Shown: positions 17,188 through 24,824 of the stretch, piece after piece
How positions within the stretch are numbered: the stretch's first letter is position 1
Layout of the letters: every line of letters starts with the position of its first letter
NCBI GenBank assembly: GCA_023436305.1
Contig: JAEZJQ010000016.1
Coordinates: 1-64,000 of the forward strand
Direction: 5' to 3'
Length of the DNA: 64,000 nt
From: Bacillota bacterium
GTDB taxonomy: Bacteria > Bacillota > UBA4882 > UBA8346
Notes under the pieces: model-generated
Database searches by the model: none
What the model was told of the DNA's origin: nothing
What the model saw: only the letters and a program-made list of their open reading frames with translations
Position numbers and translations under genes: made by a program

Positions 17188-18039
17188 TCATACGGCTTCG
17201 AGTGATTCTTGAATTGTATGACCTTTTAACCGGAAAACTTCCAGTAATTCATCAACACTGATAATATCACCGGGTATGTTATAATTGCCGAGCAGTTGCG
17301 CCAAGCGCGTAATTTGCGGCGGTTTTAGATGCGTTTCAGCCAACAGGGCATCTTGTGATAATACCTCACGAGGTGTTCCGTCCGCTAATATCTCACCTTT
17401 TCCCATCAGAATAACCCGTTTTGCATACAAAGCCACCAACTCCATATCATGAGTGATGAAAATAATCGTATGCCCCCGATGGTTTAAAGCCGCCACCAAA
17501 TCCATGATCTGAATCGCTTCGTGATAATCCTGCCCGGTGGTAGGCTCATCCAAAATTAAAATCTCTGGCTCCATGGCCAATACCGAAGCCAGCGCCACTC
17601 GTTGCCGTTGCCCCTTGCTTAAGGATAATGGCGACTCCGCCCGCAAATGTTTAATTCCCACTTTCTCCATGGCTGTCTCAGTCCGATGCCCGATTTCTTC
17701 CGGTGTTAGTTTTAAGTTACCAGGGCCAAATGCCACTTCTTTTTCCACGCTACTTAAAAATAACTGATGATCCGGGTTTTGAAACACATAACCTACTTTT
17801 TGAGCAAGTTGGGCAATGGATTGCTCACTGGTATCCCGGCCGTTAATCAAAATACTGCCGGACTCGGGCCGTAATAACCCGATTAAATGTTTTACCAAGG
17901 TCGTTTTACCGGCCCCATTTTGCCCGATAACCGCCAAAAAATCTCCCTTTTTAATCTCCAGATTGATTCCATTAAGAGCTATCTTTTCATTACCGTAACG
18001 TTGCGTTAATTCATTAATTTTAATAATATTCACAGCCAT
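17188..18039 (-). CDS. ecfA: ECF transporter ATPase EcfA (second copy in operon)
   Basis: 283 residues. Walker A GQNGAGKTT, Q-loop YVFQNPDHQ, signature LSKGQRQRV (K replaces the first G of LSGGQ, common in EcfA), Walker B ILILDEPT and the H-loop IFITHD. It forms a heterodimer with the neighbouring ATPase and powers substrate uptake through EcfT. The ATG lies 2 nt after the stop of the upstream ATPase gene, which implies translational coupling. Length matches the family. Confidence 0.93.
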   Translation of the reverse strand: MAVNIIKINELTQRYGNEKIALNGINLEIKKGDFLAVIGQNGAGKTTLVKHLIGLLRPESGSILINGRDTSEQSIAQLAQKVGYVFQNPDHQLFLSSVEKEVAFGPGNLKLTPEEIGHRTETAMEKVGIKHLRAESPLSLSKGQRQRVALASVLAMEPEILILDEPTTGQDYHEAIQIMDLVAALNHRGHTIIFITHDMELVALYAKRVILMGKGEILADGTPREVLSQDALLAETHLKPPQITRLAQLLGNYNIPGDIISVDELLEVFRLKGHTIQESLEAV

Positions 18040-18041
18040 CT

Positions 18042-18920
18042 CTACTCATCATCCTCGCCTTTTAGGAGAACCTCCAACTGTTCATGGGCTTTATCCAGCG
18101 TCACCGGGAGTTCTCCCTCATTCTCATGAAACAATCCCAATTTCCCAAAAAATTCAGTAACTTGAGGCGGTTTTAATCCAAGAGATTGAATCTTCCGCCA
18201 TTCTTTAAAAATTTTTACCGGTTCATCATTCATCACGATTTGGCCGTTTTCCATAATCAGCAACCGGTCGCAAAAACGGGCCAAGTGTTCCATTTTATGT
18301 TCAATGATGATGATTGTAACCCCGAATTCCGCATTTAATTTTTCTAAAACCGCAAATACTTCGTCGGTGCCCACCGGGTCTAATTCCGCGGTAGGTTCAT
18401 CCAGGACAATAATTTCCGGCCGCATGGCCAAAACCGCCGCGATTGCTACTCTTTGTTTTTGCCCGCCGGATAACGACTCGATGGTGGCATGCCGCAAGTG
18501 CTCTATCCCTACTGATTTTAAGGCGAATTCTATCCGAAACAAAATTTCCTCCGGAGCCACTGCTTGATTCTCCGGTCCAAAAGCCAGTTCTTCCTCAACA
18601 CTCGCCGAAACCAACTGCGATTCGGGATCTTGAAACACTGAACCCACCCATCGGGAAATCTCCTGGCCGGAAAGATCGAAAACGGATTGCCCTTTTATGG
18701 ATACATCTCCACAATAAGTTCCTTCGAGAAAATAAGGAATAATGCCATTTATGCAATACGATAAAGTTGTCTTCCCGGCGCCCGTTGAACCGGTGATACC
18801 GATAAATTCTCCTTTACCGACCGAAAGCTGAATTGAGTGAAGCGCCGGTTTATTGGAACCGTTATAAGTGAAACTTAGATCCTTGATTTCGATAATTCCA
18901 TCCCGGTTCAACATACTCAA
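18042..18920 (-). CDS. ecfA: ECF transporter ATPase EcfA (first copy in operon)
   Basis: 292 residues from a TTG that sits 8 nt after GGAGG; openings further upstream lack a site. Walker A GSTGAGKTT, Q-loop VFQDPESQ, signature LSGGQKQRV, Walker B IIVLDEPTAELD, H-loop IIIEHK. It pairs with the next ATPase to drive the ECF transporter. Gene order S-A-A-T places it as the usual first ATPase. No anomalies. Confidence 0.93.
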   Translation of the reverse strand: MSMLNRDGIIEIKDLSFTYNGSNKPALHSIQLSVGKGEFIGITGSTGAGKTTLSYCINGIIPYFLEGTYCGDVSIKGQSVFDLSGQEISRWVGSVFQDPESQLVSASVEEELAFGPENQAVAPEEILFRIEFALKSVGIEHLRHATIESLSGGQKQRVAIAAVLAMRPEIIVLDEPTAELDPVGTDEVFAVLEKLNAEFGVTIIIIEHKMEHLARFCDRLLIMENGQIVMNDEPVKIFKEWRKIQSLGLKPPQVTEFFGKLGLFHENEGELPVTLDKAHEQLEVLLKGEDDE

Positions 18921-18986
18921 AATGAAAACCTCCACCAAATGGAGGCGGCAGCAGTTTTTCCACAAAAACCACCGCCGTCCCGTGAT

Positions 18987-19517
18987 CTACTTCTTTAAAA
19001 GTTTCTTGGCCGGAAAATAAAGAACTTGAGCAATAACTGCATTCAATACGGTTAACGTAAATACTGTTATTAACATCTGGGCGATAACCGCCACCGGTAC
19101 CAAACGAAAAATATAATAAACTCCTACAAAAGTTAAACCGCTGGCTAACGTGGCCAAGGCGGTACTAATCAAAGGCGTTAATACAAAAGTTTTATTTTTC
19201 GGTTCCAACAAATAAATAATCCCTAAACAAACGACAGCACCAACCGGTTCACTCACAAAATTCACGGGATAACCGGCCTTGGAGGATACCATGCAAACCA
19301 AACCGGCTACAATACCAATGCCCACAGCGACTCCAAATTTAGGCCGGATTAATACTATGGCCAGACAATACATGGCAATCGCGAAATTAGGAGTAATTCC
19401 AAACATGGGGGGAACAGTTAACCGGATTACCGCCCCTGCGGCAATCAAAAGCGCCGTTACCGTTAAATCAATAGCCTTCAACCCTTTTTTCTCAACTACT
19501 CTCGTCTCAACACTCAT
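18987..19517 (-). CDS. ECF transporter S component, TrpP-like (probable tryptophan/aromatic uptake)
   Basis: 176 residues, about six membrane helices. The N-terminal TALLIAAGAVIRLTVPPMFG, then ITPNFAIAMYCLAIVL and a YPVNFVSEPVGAVV stretch follow the layout I know from the TrpP (YhaG) tryptophan transporters of Bacillota. It would confer substrate specificity on the dedicated EcfA-EcfA-EcfT module encoded behind it. Being next to indolepyruvate oxidoreductase genes supports an aromatic amino acid as substrate. TAGGAGGAG precedes the ATG. Another vitamin or amino-acid S component cannot be excluded by eye. Confidence 0.75.
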   Translation of the reverse strand: MSVETRVVEKKGLKAIDLTVTALLIAAGAVIRLTVPPMFGITPNFAIAMYCLAIVLIRPKFGVAVGIGIVAGLVCMVSSKAGYPVNFVSEPVGAVVCLGIIYLLEPKNKTFVLTPLISTALATLASGLTFVGVYYIFRLVPVAVIAQMLITVFTLTVLNAVIAQVLYFPAKKLLKK

Positions 19518-19604
19518 TACTACTCCTCCTAAAATAATTAAATTTATTATACGCCGCGCGCGCCCATACGGCGTACAGTCACGGCACTTTCACCGGCGAA
19601 CCCG

Positions 19605-19639
19605 GAATAATAAAAGCCAGGCAAGAAGCACCTGGCTTT
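19605..19639 (-). terminator. Intrinsic terminator inside the ecfS leader (possible attenuator)
   Basis: Minus strand: 9-bp perfect stem AAAGCCAGG/CCTGGCTTT, 9-nt loop, then TTTTATTATT. It sits about 90 nt before the ecfS start and about 140 nt after the predicted transcription start, so it may act as a regulated attenuator. It could also simply end read-through from the HAD gene. Confidence 0.75.
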
Positions 19640-19779
19640 ACAAAACGGATTAATTTAAGCAATTAACGTCTGCGCCACTGTACTGTTCTTCAACTCATCT
19701 CAACTTCTTTAACAATGAACTTCCGTATTACAGCTCTCATTTCTTGTTAAAAACTCAACTCATATACCATACTACTTTT
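19640..19779 (-). promoter_or_regulatory. GAG-rich 5' leader of the ecf-ior-paaK operon
   Basis: The leader RNA contains GAGTTGAG, ATGAGAG and GAGATGAGTTGAAG clusters, and an 8-bp hairpin TTTAACAA/TTGTTAAA enclosing about 28 nt. Repeated (G/A)AG spaced by two bases resembles TRAP-binding RNA, which controls trpP in Bacillus, but fewer than the canonical 11 triplets are visible. T-box hallmarks (UGGNACC and the stem I motifs) are not convincingly present. The regulation type is inference. Confidence 0.45.
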
Positions 19780-19785
19780 AACATA

Positions 19786-19814
19786 AATATAACAAAACTA
19801 ATGGCGAAAGTCAA
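19786..19814 (-). promoter_or_regulatory. Sigma-A type promoter for the ecfS operon
   Basis: Minus strand TTGACT (19809-19814), 17-bp spacer, TATATT (19786-19791). It is well placed to start the leader upstream of ecfS. Confidence 0.7.
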
Positions 19815-19937
19815 TCGAACAAATTTCCATAAAAAACGTCATTTTGTTGATTTTACACTGTTTTCCCTAATTTAGTATGGGAACGGAAAAATTTTAATAA
19901 TATATAATTCTGATTTATACAATTCCGATATTTTCAA

Positions 19938-20933
19938 TTATTCCCCTAAAATTAACGGCAAAATCTCCATCAGATCCCGGCATTCCTGGTACATAAACGG
20001 TCGCGCCCCTCCGGCGGCAATGTTGCCACCACAAATCCCAATTCCGGCAAATCCGGCCAGGCGAATCGCAATGATTCCCGCCGCTGAGTCCTCAATCCCG
20101 ATGATCCGGTTCCTGGAATCCCAATCCAAACCCAACCCAGTTCCCGCCGCTTCCGCATAAAGCCAAGGGTGTGGTTTTGGAGTAAACTCCCCCAGTGTTC
20201 CCATCTGTCCTCGACGGCAACTGAAACCGGCGCAAATTATGGCATCATAATAATCAAGCGGATCGCCCAGGCCCATCACCCGAAACGCCGCCATAATTTC
20301 CGGCCAGGCTTTTTCATATAAACCGGAAGTAACCAAACCGATTTTAATACGGTACGCTTTCAGAGCGATCAAAAACTCTTTCAAATGAGGGCTGGGTACG
20401 AAAAAGCGGGCCGGGCCCCTGCCTGCCAAAATTTCCTTCATTTGATGCCGGGTAAGTTCATAATAGATACGCCGGGCTTCTTCCAATGAATGATCCGGAC
20501 AATATTTTTCGATACAGTATTGCAGGTGTTCAGAAACCGAATGCCCCGAAATATAAGGCTCATCAGCGTCTTCCAATTCAAAATGCCGGTCTTTTATTAA
20601 TTGGGCAATTGTAAGTTCAATCATCCGCATCCAAAATTCTTCACTTCGCACTGTGGTCCCGTCGAGATCCATCAATACCGCTCGCGCCGGACTCTCGAAT
20701 GAAACCTCGGACAGTTTGTATATGGCCGGATAACCGAATGCCGATTTAATATAAACCAAGGTTTTATCATCAAAGGCAATCCATTCCGTTTTTCGATCAA
20801 GCGGCGTTAAAATCCGCCGCACCCCATCAACCCCTAGCCGCCAAATCCCCGCCCCTCCCTCCGTTAAATTAAGCAAGTCATCGCGGTATGATTCATGGAT
20901 ATAGCCAAGGCCGGGAATTCTATCACCATTCAT
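19938..20933 (-). CDS. HAD-superfamily phosphatase with N-terminal extension
   Basis: 331 residues. A beta-phosphoglucomutase-like HAD domain begins near residue 85 with MDLDGTTVRSEEFW (catalytic Asp pair), followed by IGLVTSG (motif II), a lysine in FTPKPHPWLY (motif III) and GIEDSAAGI (motif IV). About 80 residues precede it (IPGLGYIHESYRDDLLNL...) and are not part of the HAD fold; I do not recognise them. The helical cap domain between motifs I and II fits a small phosphorylated substrate. AAAGGCGA precedes the ATG. The gene stands alone. Confidence 0.8.
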   Translation of the reverse strand: MNGDRIPGLGYIHESYRDDLLNLTEGGAGIWRLGVDGVRRILTPLDRKTEWIAFDDKTLVYIKSAFGYPAIYKLSEVSFESPARAVLMDLDGTTVRSEEFWMRMIELTIAQLIKDRHFELEDADEPYISGHSVSEHLQYCIEKYCPDHSLEEARRIYYELTRHQMKEILAGRGPARFFVPSPHLKEFLIALKAYRIKIGLVTSGLYEKAWPEIMAAFRVMGLGDPLDYYDAIICAGFSCRRGQMGTLGEFTPKPHPWLYAEAAGTGLGLDWDSRNRIIGIEDSAAGIIAIRLAGFAGIGICGGNIAAGGARPFMYQECRDLMEILPLILGE

Positions 20934-21219
20934 TCGATTCGCCTTTCAAATTGATAATCATCTCTAGTATATGCCTTAACCAAAAAGGGTTATGCTTTAC
21001 CAGAGATTAACCCGGCCGAAAATCCATCGGTACTATCGATTTATAATTCAAATATTTCGTTCACGGATAACCTGCAAAATTGGTAGATTCAACAGTACAA
21101 TTATTTTTAGCCAGAATTAAAAAGTTTTTGTTGTATTTTATAATTAATTGCTTTATTCTGAAACTATAAGACGAATTTTAACGGACAATAAAAAATAATA
21201 GTGGGTGGAGATTGATCCC

Positions 21220-21660
21220 ATGCAAATTACTCAAGAATTAAATAATATTGAAAATTCAAAACACAGTTCTCCCATAAAGGGTGGACGGAACCTATTGCTG
21301 ATGGACGATGAGGAGTTTCTGCTGGAGTTGTTGAAGGAAGTCCTGGAAAACATGAATTACAGCGTGGAACTATCGAAAAACGGCGAGGAAGCCATCCAAA
21401 AATACTTAACCGCCATGGAATCCGGGCAGATAATTGATGCCATCATCCTGGACCTAACGGTGAAAGGTGGCATGGGCGGCAAAAAAACCATCGAGAAACT
21501 GCTGGAAATCAACCCTCAAGTGAAAGGAATAGCCTCCAGCGGTTATTCCGAAGACCCGATTTTTGCAAATCCGAAAGAATATGGTTTCTGCGGAGCGATT
21601 AAAAAGCCGTTCAGCATTGAGAATTTATGCGAGGTACTGGAGCAGGTGTTAAATGAGTAA
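21220..21660 (+). CDS. Stand-alone response-regulator receiver domain
   Basis: 146 residues from an ATG behind GGTGGAGA. Phosphoacceptor features: LLMDDEE (acidic pair), IILDLTVKGGMGG (phospho-Asp in LDL) and IKKPF (conserved Lys). No output domain is present. The GYSEDPIFANPKEYGF-like region and the roughly 25-residue linker before the receiver are typical of the receiver at the C-terminus of hybrid histidine kinases, so the gene may be a domain freed from such a protein. It is convergent with an HD-GYP gene whose stop is 2 nt away, a possible functional pair. Confidence 0.85.
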   Translation: MQITQELNNIENSKHSSPIKGGRNLLLMDDEEFLLELLKEVLENMNYSVELSKNGEEAIQKYLTAMESGQIIDAIILDLTVKGGMGGKKTIEKLLEINPQVKGIASSGYSEDPIFANPKEYGFCGAIKKPFSIENLCEVLEQVLNE

Positions 21661-21662
21661 CC

Positions 21663-22703
21663 TCAAGCCTGATATTTCACCACCGTAATCTTCGGGTATT
21701 GATATAAATTATAGGTCTTCCCTATCTCCCGGCCTTGAATCACCTTCACCCGGCATTCAAACCGGGAAACAAACTCTACGACTACCGTGTCTCCATCACT
21801 CAACCCCAAGACACTTCCCACCGGATACGGCGCCATAATCCGCAAGAAACTATCCATCACCGTCTTGTCATACTTCACCATCGCCTTGGTTTTTAATTCC
21901 TGTATTACTTGATTCGGGGACATTCCTTTATAATAGCCGCGATAAACCATCGTGTCGAAATCATCGGCGACGGCGATAACCTTGGCGAAACGGTGAATTC
22001 TTTTGCTGGTCAATCCCCGGGGGTAACCGCTGCCGTCTTCCCGCTCGTGGTGCTGCAGCGCCACGTGAGCCGATAAAAAATTCAACTCCGTCTTCTTTTT
22101 CAACAGTTCATACCCCACCCGGGGATGGTTTTTAATCAGTTCCGAATCCTGGGGATTGTAAAGATTCAGTTTCCGGCCATCTTTACGATCGCAAAACAGC
22201 ATCCCCATATCGTGCAGCATGGCCCCAATACCTAATTTGGCCAGTTCAACCCGGTTAAAACCCATTTCCGTCGCTATCATCAGTGCCACGATACAAACAT
22301 TCACCGCATGGGCGAAAATATAATTCTCCTGCGAGCGAATATCGATGGTATTATACACAAAATCCAATTTACTGAAGAGCTGGCTGATAATTTCCTCAAC
22401 CACAATGGATATATTTCGCAGATTCACATTCTCGTCATTTTCGAATAACCTGGTGGTTTTTTTCAACAAGCTCCGCGCTTTAAACCGGGTCTCATCATCC
22501 ACCTGATCATAAATAATGCTGTCTTCCGCATCACCGGGATCAAGAACATAGATATGATTATACTTTAACTCTTGAATGCGGGTGATATAATTCGATTTCA
22601 ACTCAATATTCGGGCGTAATAAAACCCCGCCGTCATCTTCGCGATAGATGGTCCGCGCCAATTTCATCCCCGGTTTAATCTCAGCAATCGGAATAATATG
22701 CAT
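21663..22703 (-). CDS. HD-GYP domain protein (probable c-di-GMP phosphodiesterase)
   Basis: 346 residues. The N-terminal 100 residues (EIKPGMKLARTIY, RIQELKYNHIYVLD) match the DUF3391-like module often in front of HD-GYP domains. The HD-GYP core shows AMLHDMGML (HD pair), ALQHHEREDGSGYPRGL (HH...GYP) and KVIAVADDFDTM. Such proteins hydrolyse cyclic di-GMP via a bi- or trinuclear metal site. No membrane segment, so cytosolic. A close relative lies at 60914-61978. GAGGAC precedes the ATG. Confidence 0.9.
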   Translation of the reverse strand: MHIIPIAEIKPGMKLARTIYREDDGGVLLRPNIELKSNYITRIQELKYNHIYVLDPGDAEDSIIYDQVDDETRFKARSLLKKTTRLFENDENVNLRNISIVVEEIISQLFSKLDFVYNTIDIRSQENYIFAHAVNVCIVALMIATEMGFNRVELAKLGIGAMLHDMGMLFCDRKDGRKLNLYNPQDSELIKNHPRVGYELLKKKTELNFLSAHVALQHHEREDGSGYPRGLTSKRIHRFAKVIAVADDFDTMVYRGYYKGMSPNQVIQELKTKAMVKYDKTVMDSFLRIMAPYPVGSVLGLSDGDTVVVEFVSRFECRVKVIQGREIGKTYNLYQYPKITVVKYQA

Positions 22704-22814
22704 TAAAGTCCTCCGTGAAATTTTTTACATGATTACAAAAATATACCTGATAATTCCCGATTCTTCCTTGGAAAAATAATTATTAATCGCATCGTCTAAA
22801 AAAGGAGTGAAAAC

Positions 22815-23054
22815 ATGCTAACCTGTGAAATCTCGTTAGCCCCGTTGGAAACCGTAAGTTCCGATCGGATTATTAACCAGTCCATTCAAGCTCTGAAACA
22901 GACCGGAGTAAAACATGAAGTGGGAAATATGAGTACGTATCTTTACAGTGAAACCCCGGATAAAATTTGGGAGGGCATTCAAGCAATTTATAATGTCGCC
23001 CAAAGCGCCGGCACGGAATTTTCGATGTCAATCAATTTAAGTAATAATACCTGA
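22815..23054 (+). CDS. MTH1187-family thiamine-binding protein
   Basis: 79 residues. The sequence EISLAPLETVSSDRI, then GVKHEVGNMSTYLY and IWEGIQAIYNVAQSAGT follows the DUF77/MTH1187 fold (ferredoxin-like, tetrameric), members of which bind thiamine. The usual length is 95-100, so the C-terminal strand is slightly short. AAAAAGGAG precedes the ATG. No thiamine genes are adjacent, so the role is open; a vitamin-binding or regulatory protein is the family expectation. Confidence 0.8.
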   Translation: MLTCEISLAPLETVSSDRIINQSIQALKQTGVKHEVGNMSTYLYSETPDKIWEGIQAIYNVAQSAGTEFSMSINLSNNT

Positions 23055-23168
23055 AAACGAAGTGATAAACCTTAATATTTAGAACTTTATACCGTCTTTC
23101 AACCCTCTCTTTCCTGTATCGAACAAAAAAAGGACCAACTTTATACTTTTCCACCTGAATTAAAAAAA

Positions 23169-23200
23169 ATCCCGCTGTCAAAACAGTGGGATAACTTTTT
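23169..23200. terminator. Bidirectional intrinsic terminator
   Basis: Stem ATCCCGCTGT/ACAGTGGGAT with a 4-nt loop; eight A precede it and AACTTTTT follows, so it can stop transcription both ways. It ends the thiamine-binding gene. The remaining 23055-23285 holds nothing else I can identify. Confidence 0.75.
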
Positions 23201-23285
23201 ATAACTGGTTTAATTTTCAAGAATTACCTGCCGTTACTAGATACATCAAAATACAATATACATCACTAATTAAGCTTGCTCCAAC

Positions 23286-23314
23286 TTGACTTTTGCCAAG
23301 TTTGCGCTTATCAT
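23286..23314 (+). promoter_or_regulatory. Sigma-A type promoter for aspartokinase
   Basis: TTGACT (23286-23291), 17-bp spacer, TATCAT (23309-23314); a TATAAT follows at 23321. The leader to the aspartokinase start is about 155 nt and includes a hairpin CGGCTTT/AAAGCCG near 23390. I see no lysine riboswitch consensus. Confidence 0.6.
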
Positions 23315-23477
23315 TATGTTATAATTATCCAAAAAAGTTTCTTTTTTAATTGACACGACATGATTGGTATCACCACCACCCATGAATCGGCTTTGGAAAA
23401 GCCGCGCATGAACCTATTTTCGTGTTATCTTTTGGAATAATTTAATTTATAATATCCCTTCAAGGAGGATTCGTTTC

Positions 23478-24785
23478 ATGAGTTTGATCGTCGCCAAATT
23501 TGGGGGTACTTCGCTGGCTAATGCCGCCCAATTTCGTAAAGTTCATTCAATAATTATGGAAAACCCGGAACGCCGGTATATTGTCCCGTCCGCTCCCGGA
23601 AAACGCAATTCGGATGATTATAAAATCACTGATTTATTATATCTTTGCCACGCTCATGTAAACCAGGCCATTTCCTTTGATGAAGTTTTCAATGTAATCA
23701 GCAACCGATACCTGGAGATCATTTCGGACCTCGGCCTTTCCCTTGATCTTAAACCCTATCTCGCTGAAATCAAAGAAAAAATCGCTGAAGGAGCCTCCGC
23801 TGATTATGTGGCCAGCCGCGGCGAGTATTTAAACGGCATAATCCTCGCCAAACTCATTGGTTACGATTTTGTGGATCCGGGCCAAGTGGTTATTTTCAAC
23901 GACCGGGGTCAGCTCGATCTGGAACTCGCTCAAAATAACCTGGCCAAAGTTCTGGCCAAATCCCCTAAAGCAGTGGTACCCGGTTTTTACGGTGCCACTT
24001 CCACCGGTCAAGTCAAAACCTTCTCCCGGGGAGGATCGGATATCTCCGGTTCCTTGGTCGCCCGTAGCGTAGAGGCAGATCTTTATGAAAACTGGACTGA
24101 TGTTTCCGGGTTTCTTATGGCCGACCCCCGTATCGTCAAAGATTCGAAGCCGATGGCCAGGATTACTTACCGTGAATTGCGGGAGTTAGCTTATATGGGA
24201 GCAACAGTGCTTCATGAAGAATCGGTCTTTCCGGTGCGCCAAGCCGGAATACCCATCAATATCAAAAACACCAATGATCCGGGACATCCCGGGACCATCA
24301 TTGTCAACGAAGCCGAATCTAATGATTCCATAACCGGAATAGCCGGTAAAAAGGATTTTACGGTAATCGCCGTTGAAAAAGAAATGATGAACTCCGAACT
24401 CGGATTTGGCAGGAAACTGCTCTCCATCATGGAGGCCAACACTGTGTCCTTCGAGCATATTCCTACGGGCATCGATACCATGTCCGTGGTCATTGCTGAT
24501 TCCCAATTGAACGGGAAACTTGAAAAAATATTGGAAGAGATCCGTAACCAATGCAAACCGGATTCGCTAGAAGTTTATCCCAATATGGCCCTCATTGCCA
24601 CTGTTGGCCGGGGCATGGTCTATACTCCCGGCATCGCCGCCAAACTGTTTAACGCCTTGGCCCAGTCCAATATCAACGTACGCATGATCGACCAGGGTTC
24701 CAGTGAATTAAATATCATTGTCGGTGTCCATACCACCGATTTCGAAAAAGCCGTCCAAGCCATATACCAAGCGTTTGTACATTAA
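23478..24785 (+). CDS. Aspartate kinase (monofunctional, YclM/LysC III-like)
   Basis: First step of the aspartate family pathway: aspartate + ATP to aspartyl phosphate. 435 residues. N-terminal KFGGTSLANAAQF binds ATP; SRGEYLNGIILAKLIG, GGSDISGSLVAR and YENWTDVSGFLMADPR are kinase-domain hallmarks. Two ACT domains follow (SMEANTVSFEHIPTGIDTM and FNALAQSNINVRMIDQGS), which usually bind lysine and/or threonine as feedback inhibitors. Length and layout fit the aspartokinase III type more than the 410-residue LysC alpha/beta type. AAGGAGGA precedes the ATG. Single gene with its own promoter. Confidence 0.93.
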   Translation: MSLIVAKFGGTSLANAAQFRKVHSIIMENPERRYIVPSAPGKRNSDDYKITDLLYLCHAHVNQAISFDEVFNVISNRYLEIISDLGLSLDLKPYLAEIKEKIAEGASADYVASRGEYLNGIILAKLIGYDFVDPGQVVIFNDRGQLDLELAQNNLAKVLAKSPKAVVPGFYGATSTGQVKTFSRGGSDISGSLVARSVEADLYENWTDVSGFLMADPRIVKDSKPMARITYRELRELAYMGATVLHEESVFPVRQAGIPINIKNTNDPGHPGTIIVNEAESNDSITGIAGKKDFTVIAVEKEMMNSELGFGRKLLSIMEANTVSFEHIPTGIDTMSVVIADSQLNGKLEKILEEIRNQCKPDSLEVYPNMALIATVGRGMVYTPGIAAKLFNALAQSNINVRMIDQGSSELNIIVGVHTTDFEKAVQAIYQAFVH

Positions 24786-24787
24786 AC

Positions 24788-24822
24788 GATAGCGTCTGGC
24801 GTATTAGACACCAGACGCTATC
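24788..24822. other. 12-bp perfect inverted repeat between convergent genes
   Basis: GATAGCGTCTGG/CCAGACGCTATC with an 11-nt loop lies between the aspartokinase stop and the convergent methylase stop. No T-run follows on either strand, so if it terminates transcription it is not of the classical type. Confidence 0.6.
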
Positions 24823-24824
24823 CC

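Noticed and set aside
19640..19779. T-box riboswitch before ecfS
   Set aside because: A GTGGC is present but not the full UGGNACCGCG element, and there is too little sequence for a normal stem I. Kept as an unexplained leader.
23169..23477. Lysine riboswitch upstream of aspartokinase
   Set aside because: Leader too short (about 155 nt) and conserved L-box segments not visible.
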